Of a stretch of 11,718 nt of DNA, positions 6,809 through 11,718 are shown piece by piece. Each line of letters starts with the position of its first letter. Positions within the stretch are counted from its first letter, which is position 1. The DNA is from Selenomonas sp. (GTDB lineage Bacteria > Bacillota > Negativicutes > Selenomonadales > Selenomonadaceae): the NCBI GenBank assembly GCA_003518745.1, contig DOYB01000233.1, positions 1-11,718 of the forward strand. The letters run 5' to 3'. Position numbers and translations under genes: made by a program. The notes beneath the pieces were generated by a model, which was not told the DNA's origin, searched no databases, and was given only the letters and a program-made list of their open reading frames with translations.

Positions 6809-8229
6809 GCGAAAAGCTTTGGGGTGGGCGCTTTGAAAAGTCCACCGATGAAATGATAAATGAGTTCCAGGCTTCCATAGCCTTTGACAAGCGCATGTAC
6901 CGTGAGGATATCGCGGGTAGCATAGCTCACGCTAAGATGCTGGCCAAGTGCGGCATCCTAAGTGATGAGGATAGGGATGCCATAATCAAGGGGCTCAGGG
7001 ATATCCTGAAGCAGATCGAGGAGGGGCATTTCTCCTTTGATGTGGAGCTTGAGGATATTCATATGAATATCGAAAAAAGGCTGACGGATGCCATCGGAGA
7101 GGCAGGTGGGCGGCTTCATACCGCCCGCAGCCGCAACGATCAGGTGGCCCTTGACACACATATGTATGTGCGACGTGAAACAGCGGAGGTTCTTGGGCTG
7201 ATACTGGAGCTCCAGCAGGCCTTGACCGAAGCCGCGGAGAAGTATGGTGATGCCATCATGCCGGGGTATACCCACTTGCAGAGAGCACAGCCCATACTTT
7301 TCTCCCACCATCTCATGGCATATTTCTCCATGCTGGCTAGGGACTTTGCCCGCTTCGAGGGAGTCTATGCCAGGGCGGATATCATGCCTCTTGGGGCCGG
7401 CGCCCTTGCGGGCACTACCTTCCCAATTGACAGGGAAATGGTGGCAGATGCCCTTCACTTCGACGCTATTTATAACAACAGCCTGGACGCTGTAAGCGAC
7501 AGGGATTATATAATGGAGTTCCTGTCAGCCGCATCCATACTTATGGTACATCTTTCCCGACTGAGCGAGGAAACGATACTTTGGTGTTCCAGAGAATTCT
7601 CCTTTGTAGAGTTGGATGATGCCCATTGCACGGGTTCATCCATGATGCCGCAGAAGAAGAACCCGGATGTTTCCGAGCTTGTGCGGGGAAAGACCGGTCG
7701 GGTCGTGGGACATCTCATGGCCATGCTTACCGCGGTAAAGGGACTTCCTTTGGCCTACAACAAGGATCTCCAGGAGGACAAGGAAGGTATTTTCGATGCC
7801 ATAGATACGGTTAAGTTCAGCCTTTCGGTATATTCAAGACTGATACGTGGAATGAAGGTGCGCCGTGATGTGATGCGCAGGGCAGTGGAAGAGGATTTTT
7901 CCAATGCTACGGATCTTGCGGATTATCTGGTGAAAAAGGGTATGCCCTTCCGTCAGGCTCATGCTGTGGCGGGAAAGGCTGTCCATGACTGCATAGAGAA
8001 GGGGATTTGGCTCAAGGATATGAGCCTTGACGACTACAAGCAGCTTTCACCCCTCTTTGATGAAGACATACAAGAGGCGATTCGTCCTGAAACCTGTGTC
8101 AGGAACAGGGATTCCTTCGGAGGCACTTCGTACCATCAGACAGAGCTCCAGCTCAAGGCCGGAAGGGCTTTGATGGAGAAGGAACAGGTCATTTTGGACG
8201 AAAAACTGAAGCTGCAGGATGTGCTGTAA
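6805..8229 (+). CDS. argH: Argininosuccinate lyase
   Basis: A 474-residue cytoplasmic enzyme of the fumarase/aspartase superfamily that splits argininosuccinate into arginine and fumarate, the last step of the pathway. Seen: the N-terminal WGGRF (residues 6-10), ARSRNDQVALD (107-117), GYTHLQRAQP with the conserved H157 (154-163), and the superfamily signature GSSMMPQKKNP (277-287), whose flexible loop carries the catalytic serine. The length is somewhat above the E. coli enzyme (about 457 residues). The start overlaps the argG stop by four bases (ATGA), with a weak AGGAA site inside argG. The stop codon TAA at 8227-8229 overlaps the ribosome binding site of the small gene that follows, so that gene is probably translated from the same message. 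Confidence 0.98.
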   Translation: MSEKLWGGRFEKSTDEMINEFQASIAFDKRMYREDIAGSIAHAKMLAKCGILSDEDRDAIIKGLRDILKQIEEGHFSFDVELEDIHMNIEKRLTDAIGEAGGRLHTARSRNDQVALDTHMYVRRETAEVLGLILELQQALTEAAEKYGDAIMPGYTHLQRAQPILFSHHLMAYFSMLARDFARFEGVYARADIMPLGAGALAGTTFPIDREMVADALHFDAIYNNSLDAVSDRDYIMEFLSAASILMVHLSRLSEETILWCSREFSFVELDDAHCTGSSMMPQKKNPDVSELVRGKTGRVVGHLMAMLTAVKGLPLAYNKDLQEDKEGIFDAIDTVKFSLSVYSRLIRGMKVRRDVMRRAVEEDFSNATDLADYLVKKGMPFRQAHAVAGKAVHDCIEKGIWLKDMSLDDYKQLSPLFDEDIQEAIRPETCVRNRDSFGGTSYHQTELQLKAGRALMEKEQVILDEKLKLQDVL

Positions 8230-8239
8230 GGAGGTTGCT

Positions 8240-8434
8240 TTGCTGGAAATTTTGAAACAGGCTCTTCGTCCCATGGACTGCTTGATTTTCGTGGCGGCGG
8301 CGATTTTGTTTACACAGTTGGATTATGCGGCGCTGACTACTGTAGAGATAGTCTATATGGCAACCTTTGGGATTTGGCTGCTGCTATTGGTGGCGCGCAT
8401 AGTCATAATATGCAAGAAAGATAGTAGTAAATGA
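8240..8434 (+). CDS. Small two-helix membrane protein of unknown function
   Basis: A 64-residue hydrophobic protein that I do not recognise. Seen: a short charged N-terminus (LEILKQALRP), a first hydrophobic stretch (about residues 14-26, CLIFVAAAILFTQ), a short polar loop with D29 and E36, a second and longer hydrophobic stretch (about 36-57), and a basic tail ending CKKDSSK. This predicts a double-spanning inner-membrane protein. I chose the TTG start at 8240 because AAGGAGG at 8228-8234 lies 5 bases upstream. An in-frame ATG at 8219 lies within argH and upstream of that strong site. It sits tight against argH and ahead of a large hairpin, so it is probably the last gene of the arg transcript. 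A role in arginine transport or regulation would be a guess. The strong ribosome binding site and the helical pattern support a real gene. Confidence 0.65.
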   Translation: MLEILKQALRPMDCLIFVAAAILFTQLDYAALTTVEIVYMATFGIWLLLLVARIVIICKKDSSK

Positions 8435-8507
8435 GATAGATAAATCATGCATATTGCGCAGTATGGATTGCTCAGAGCGCCAATGTGCGTGATTTATTTA
8501 TTTGCTT
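8434..8507 (+). terminator. Long imperfect stem-loop with U-rich 3' side, probable end of the arg transcript
   Basis: The arm 8434-8459 pairs with 8477-8503 across a 17-base loop (8460-8476), giving about 26 base pairs with a single bulged C (8480 or 8481). The upper part (8445-8459 with 8477-8492) is the more GC-containing stem, and UUUAUUUAUUUGCUU follows it directly (8493-8507), as in an intrinsic terminator. The lower pairs are formed by A-rich sequence on the left and this U-tract on the right. Four pairs are G-U in the + strand RNA (8435-8502, 8439-8498, 8448-8489, 8452-8485) and would be A-C mismatches in the opposite RNA, so the structure is built for + strand transcripts. It could also be a processing site or a small RNA. 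Confidence 0.6.
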
Positions 8508-8548
8508 ACCACTGTGGGGGTTTTGGTAAAAGATTGGAGTTGTTTTGT

Positions 8549-9598
8549 GTGATAAGAAGAATCATCCGATTATGTTTTTGGGCGATGATTTGTATTGGGA
8601 TGTTCTCGGGACTTTGTTACGCAAGCCCAAGTGGTTCCCACGAACTGAACTATGTAAAGGCTTATGATACGGAGGCTGAGGGCAAAGAGGTCTACCGTGT
8701 GGAGATTGGGATAAGCAAGGCCGGAGTAGGCTATAAGCTGAACAATAAATCATATCAGCCGAATACTCTGGTACTTGATATGGAGGATACTATACCCGGA
8801 AGGGTTCGTCATGAAGTATCACTTACGGGCCTTGCCACAAAGGTGAAGGCGCAGGAAGTTGAACTCGGTAAGACGAGGCTCCAGATAGAATTCAAGAGTC
8901 CTATTGAGGAGATGGATTATAAAATATATACGTTGGAGGCGGATCGCAAGAATCGTAAGCCGTTCCGATTGGTGATAGACGTATCAAAGGAAAAGAAGAA
9001 GTCGGCAAGAAGCACTGAGGGTGTGAAGAATCGCCACATTGTCCTGGATGCGGGACATGGCGGTACTGACAGCGGCGCTGTTGGCCCTACCGGATACATG
9101 GAAAAGGAAGCCACTCTTGCTGTTACCCAGAAGGTCAGGGATATTCTGGAAAATTCCGGAGCCAAGGTTACCATGACAAGGGATTCGGACGTGGACGTGT
9201 ATGGTCCCAATGCCACTGACAGGCAGGAGCTTCAGGCTCGGGTAAACGCGAGCTACCGTGACCCTGAGGCTGAGGTTTTCGTAAGCATCCATTGCAACGC
9301 TTTTTCCAATCCCGCGGCACACGGTACGGAGACCTATTACTATTATGGCAGCCAGCAGGGACTGCGTTTGGCAACTCTCCTTGATGAAGAGCTTATCAAG
9401 GCCGGAGGCCTGTTTGACCGGGGCGTTAAGGACGCGAATTTCTACGTTATGAGACATTCAGCAATTCCCGCCTCCCTGATTGAGCTGGCATTTATTACGA
9501 ACTATGAGGAAGAAAGACTGCTGGCAGACGAAGCATTCCAGAATGATATGGCTAATGCGATAGCGATAGCCCTGGGAAGATTTTTCACGGAGAGGTGA
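8549..9598 (+). CDS. Exported N-acetylmuramoyl-L-alanine amidase (AMIN + Amidase_3)
   Basis: A 349-residue zinc amidase that cuts the bond between N-acetylmuramic acid and L-alanine in peptidoglycan, acting outside the cytoplasmic membrane. Seen: a signal peptide with a basic start (IRRIIR), a hydrophobic core to residue 22 and a likely cut after C-Y-A25. An AMIN-like beta domain follows (about 30-146), then a lysine-rich linker (about 147-161) and Amidase_3 (about 162-346). The zinc ligands are H170 (DAGHGG), E187 (EKEAT) and H248 (SIHCNA), with the catalytic E312 (IELAF). All are present. AMIN normally targets the enzyme to envelope sites such as the division septum. I chose GTG 8549 with GGAG at 8536-8539. 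The in-frame ATG 8447 would start inside the upstream hairpin and add about 34 residues before the signal peptide. The GerMN lipoprotein gene follows after four bases. Confidence 0.93.
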   Translation: MIRRIIRLCFWAMICIGMFSGLCYASPSGSHELNYVKAYDTEAEGKEVYRVEIGISKAGVGYKLNNKSYQPNTLVLDMEDTIPGRVRHEVSLTGLATKVKAQEVELGKTRLQIEFKSPIEEMDYKIYTLEADRKNRKPFRLVIDVSKEKKKSARSTEGVKNRHIVLDAGHGGTDSGAVGPTGYMEKEATLAVTQKVRDILENSGAKVTMTRDSDVDVYGPNATDRQELQARVNASYRDPEAEVFVSIHCNAFSNPAAHGTETYYYYGSQQGLRLATLLDEELIKAGGLFDRGVKDANFYVMRHSAIPASLIELAFITNYEEERLLADEAFQNDMANAIAIALGRFFTER

Positions 9599-9602
9599 TA
9601 AG

Positions 9603-10226
9603 GTGAATAAGCCAAATTTGAAGAAAATGCTGGTTTTGGCATTGACGGGAGTTATGCTGGTTATGTCCGCGGGCTGCGATTCTAAGACAGATAACGGAAA
9701 ACCGGCGCCATCCGCGACAGAATCAACGAGCAAACCTTCCAAAGACAATACGGATAAGCCGGCCGCGCCCGCTGCGAGTGATTCTGGCAGCAAGAAGCAG
9801 GAGCAGGCAAAGACTTTGAGCATAGAGGTATATTATCCTGACGACAATGGAATGAAGCTGGTGCCTGTTAAACGGGAGATCGAGGTTAATCCCTACAAGG
9901 ACAAATATACCGCGGCCGTGGAGATGCAGATGAGAGCGCCGAAGGAAAAGAATCTGACGGATGTATTTCCGCAGGGCGTGAAGCTTTTGAGCGTAAAAGT
10001 TGAGGGAGAGACAGCCATAGTTGACTTTGAGGGAAGATTGTCAAAGGGCTTCGTGGGAGGCTCCACAGGTGAGGAAATGCTTGTGGGCTCAGTTGTAAAT
10101 ACCCTCACCAATTATCCCGAAATCAAAGAGGTTCGTTTCATGCTGGATGGCAAGCCCATAGAGACCATTGCCGGTCATATGGATCTTTCCAGGCCGGTCA
10201 AGCGAATGGATGGGTTATTGAAGTAA
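9603..10226 (+). CDS. GerMN-domain lipoprotein
   Basis: A 207-residue predicted lipoprotein. Seen: a basic start (MNKPNLKK), a hydrophobic segment, and a lipobox-like MSAGC with the lipidated cysteine at C25. A disordered linker rich in S, T, K, P, D and A follows (about 26-68). The C-terminal domain (about 72-190) matches the GerMN pattern: KYTAAVEMQM, FPQGVKLLSVKVEGETAIVDF, and GEEMLVGSVVNTLTNYPEI..VRFMLDGKP. In Bacillus, GerM is a spore-envelope lipoprotein, but GerMN proteins also occur in bacteria that do not sporulate, so sporulation should not be assumed. The GTG start at 9603 has GGAGAGG at 9589-9595, partly inside the amidase gene, indicating coupled translation. The partner suggests a role in peptidoglycan remodelling or in positioning the amidase; that is inference. 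Confidence 0.88.
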   Translation: MNKPNLKKMLVLALTGVMLVMSAGCDSKTDNGKPAPSATESTSKPSKDNTDKPAAPAASDSGSKKQEQAKTLSIEVYYPDDNGMKLVPVKREIEVNPYKDKYTAAVEMQMRAPKEKNLTDVFPQGVKLLSVKVEGETAIVDFEGRLSKGFVGGSTGEEMLVGSVVNTLTNYPEIKEVRFMLDGKPIETIAGHMDLSRPVKRMDGLLK

Positions 10227-10232
10227 GTTTAT

Positions 10233-10277
10233 GACACCGTTTTAGCGGGGTGATTCCCCGGAGCGGTGTCTTTTTTT
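10233..10277 (+). terminator. Intrinsic terminator after the amidase/GerMN genes
   Basis: GACACCG (10233-10239) pairs with CGGTGTC (10264-10270), and the inner CGGGG (10246-10250) pairs with CCCCG (10256-10260) around the loop TGATT. The unequal internal loop is TTTTAG opposite GAG. Seven T residues follow at once (10271-10277). It starts six bases after the GerMN stop and is the clearest Rho-independent terminator in the window. Confidence 0.95.
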
Positions 10278-10370
10278 GCTTTTAATAAGATATGGTAGGA
10301 TTTTGTAAAAAAATGTCGAAGTATACAAAGATGTGTATGTGTATATCAAAATGGAGGGGATGGAGGCATA
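10278..10370 (+). promoter_or_regulatory. AT-rich leader of the diguanylate cyclase gene, promoter not resolved
   Basis: Because a strong terminator precedes this stretch, the promoter for the next gene should lie here. A TATACA at 10322-10327 could be a -10 box, but I see no good -35 box at the right distance, so the sigma factor is left open. Two GGAGG sites are present, at 10353-10357 and 10362-10366; the second is only four bases from the GTG start. No riboswitch fold is evident. Confidence 0.35.
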
Positions 10371-11718
10371 GTGTTTAATTTTTCGTCTATAACCACCAGA
10401 CTCAGCGCGGTTATGATCTGTGTTTCTTTCATTACCTCGTTGTGTACGGGAGGAATCTTCGTATGGTATGCCATACGTGAAAATAACCAGAATCTTTCTG
10501 ATTATCGGAGTGAGCTGGAGGAAGAGATGGAGCACCGTCTTGTCAGCGAGACCGAGGTCGCAATGAGCGTTATAAAGAAATTCTATGGCATGCAGCAGGC
10601 AGGACAGATTACCGAAGCGCAGGCGAAGGAAATGGCCGCAGCGTTTGTAAGGGAACTTCGCTATGATGATGGTAACGGCTACTTCTGGATAGACACCTAT
10701 GATGGTATGAATGTGGTAATGTCAAAGCGGGAGTATGAAGGAAAGAATAGGCTGCATCTCAAGGATAACGAGGGACGGGAGTTTATCCGCGAAATGATCG
10801 AGACGGGCAAACTGCCTGGAGGCGGCTTCACCGATATCAAGTTTGAAAAGCCCTATGGTTCGGAGCCTCTCCCCAAACGTACGTTTACGATAGCCTTCGA
10901 CCCATATCAATGGATAATTGGGACAGGCGAGTGGATGGATCGTATCGAGTTATTGGTGAGTGATTATGAGATAGAGCTGGAAATTCAATTGCGCGAGAAA
11001 ATGCTCAACATGTTCAGTTATCTGGCAGGGCTGCAAATTTTATTTCTCTTGATGGCATACACGGTAGGCAGGAATCTCGCTCATCCGCTGCAGTTTATGA
11101 CGAAACGGCTGCAGGCCATGGGAGAAAGTGATTTCAGCTTGGATACCGTTGATGAGATTCAGCTTAAGATGATGTTTGAGCGTAAGGATGAACTGGGCAC
11201 TATGAGCCGCGCCATGAAGGAAACCCACAGAAAACTGTCGGAATATCAGAAGCTTATTCTTGACATGGCCAGGAATGATGCCCTTACGGGCCTTTCCAAC
11301 CGCAGATATTTCCATGAATACATATCCAAATTGAAGCCGGACGAGTATCTCACGTTAATAGCCCTTGATTTGGATCATTTCAAGGAGGTAAACGACAACT
11401 ACGATCATCAGACCGGTGACGCGGCATTGCTGATTCTTGCCGAAGTACTGAAGCAGTCCTTCCCGGATGCGCTGAATGTGCGGTTGGGAGGGGATGAGTT
11501 CATGGTGGTTCTGACTAAGAAATGTGAGCTCTCTGAGGTTGAAGGCAGAGTACAGAGATTCATGGATTCACTGATCGGTATCTACCATATGGACATGGAA
11601 CTGACGAATCTCACAATCAGTGCCGGTATTGCCCGTTTGGAGGACATATCCCAGCCCTTTGATATTCTCATGCAGCAGAGTGATGCCGCGCTTTACAGGG
11701 CAAAACAGGAGGGACGCT
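10371..11718 (+). CDS. Membrane sCache-HAMP-GGDEF diguanylate cyclase (3' end beyond window)
   Basis: Partial: 449 residues are visible and the frame is open at the window edge. The protein should make cyclic di-GMP from two GTP. Seen: transmembrane helix 1 (about 12-34), an extracytoplasmic single-Cache (sCache_2-like) domain (about 40-200) with GYFWIDTYDG, GGGFTDIKF and WIIGTGEWMD, transmembrane helix 2 (about 213-233), a HAMP linker (about 234-290) and a GGDEF domain from about 295. The GGDEF domain has DALTGLSNRRYF, metal-binding D333 (ALDLDHFK), N341 and D350 of the nucleotide site, and an intact GGDEF at 373-377, so catalysis is expected. The RxxD inhibitory site five residues before GGDEF is absent (FPDA there). 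NDxxGHxxGD is changed to NDNYDHQTGD. The GTG start at 10371 is supported by GGAGG at 10362-10366 and by the hydrophobic helix that follows. The ligand is unknown. Confidence 0.92.
   Translation, partial: MFNFSSITTRLSAVMICVSFITSLCTGGIFVWYAIRENNQNLSDYRSELEEEMEHRLVSETEVAMSVIKKFYGMQQAGQITEAQAKEMAAAFVRELRYDDGNGYFWIDTYDGMNVVMSKREYEGKNRLHLKDNEGREFIREMIETGKLPGGGFTDIKFEKPYGSEPLPKRTFTIAFDPYQWIIGTGEWMDRIELLVSDYEIELEIQLREKMLNMFSYLAGLQILFLLMAYTVGRNLAHPLQFMTKRLQAMGESDFSLDTVDEIQLKMMFERKDELGTMSRAMKETHRKLSEYQKLILDMARNDALTGLSNRRYFHEYISKLKPDEYLTLIALDLDHFKEVNDNYDHQTGDAALLILAEVLKQSFPDALNVRLGGDEFMVVLTKKCELSEVEGRVQRFMDSLIGIYHMDMELTNLTISAGIARLEDISQPFDILMQQSDAALYRAKQEGR

Noticed and set aside
8506..8529. A second small hairpin (TTACCA with TGGTAA) before the amidase ribosome binding site
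   Set aside because: Only six pairs with a 12-base loop and competing alternatives; too weak to call a regulatory element.
8447..8548. A longer amidase beginning at ATG 8447
   Set aside because: The extra 34 residues would lie over the hairpin and push the signal peptide to an internal position; GTG 8549 has a GGAG site and a normal signal peptide.
10278..10370. A cyclic di-GMP riboswitch before the diguanylate cyclase gene
   Set aside because: The stretch is short and AT-rich and shows none of the conserved riboswitch core that I would expect.

Overview
The window is about 11.7 kb of densely packed sequence with every recognisable gene on the + strand. It looks like a chromosomal segment from a Gram-negative-type (diderm) Firmicute of the class Negativicutes, perhaps a Selenomonas-like genus. 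This is inference. The clues are strong GGAGG ribosome binding sites, frequent GTG/TTG starts, a roughly balanced base composition, a GerMN-domain lipoprotein (a Firmicutes theme), and an AMIN + Amidase_3 cell-wall amidase, an architecture typical of bacteria with an outer membrane.

Layout. (1) 22-1343: a thioredoxin-reductase-like flavoprotein that keeps the CxxC but lacks the usual NADPH-phosphate motif, then a small FlK-type hot-dog thioesterase. (2) 1425-4507: an OmpR-family response regulator overlapping its HAMP/HisKA sensor kinase, followed 28 bases later by pyrD (class 1B dihydroorotate dehydrogenase, catalytic Cys). (3) 4508-4627: a 120-base regulatory gap holding a near-consensus sigma-A promoter and two copies of a short motif that may be operator sites. 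(4) 4628-8434: argF, argG and argH, the last three steps of arginine biosynthesis (ornithine to arginine), then a 64-residue two-helix membrane protein whose ribosome binding site overlaps the argH stop. (5) 8434-8507: a long imperfect stem-loop that looks like the end of the arg transcript. (6) 8549-10226: an exported N-acetylmuramoyl-L-alanine amidase and a GerMN lipoprotein four bases later, closed by a textbook intrinsic terminator. (7) 10371 to the window edge: a membrane-bound sCache-HAMP-GGDEF diguanylate cyclase, cut off by the window end.

How the genes work together. ArgF makes citrulline from ornithine and carbamoyl phosphate, ArgG makes argininosuccinate, and ArgH releases arginine and fumarate. 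PyrD sits just upstream and belongs to the other carbamoyl-phosphate-consuming pathway, pyrimidine synthesis. The amidase and GerMN lipoprotein form an envelope pair. The two-component pair and the diguanylate cyclase are signalling proteins with extracytoplasmic sensor domains and unknown ligands.

I found no mobile element, CRISPR array, tRNA/rRNA or defence-type cassette, and no convincing new multi-gene system. The most useful leads are the non-canonical flavoprotein, the repeated motif around the argF promoter, the strand-asymmetric hairpin at 8434-8507, the small membrane protein, and the distinct codon use of argG.
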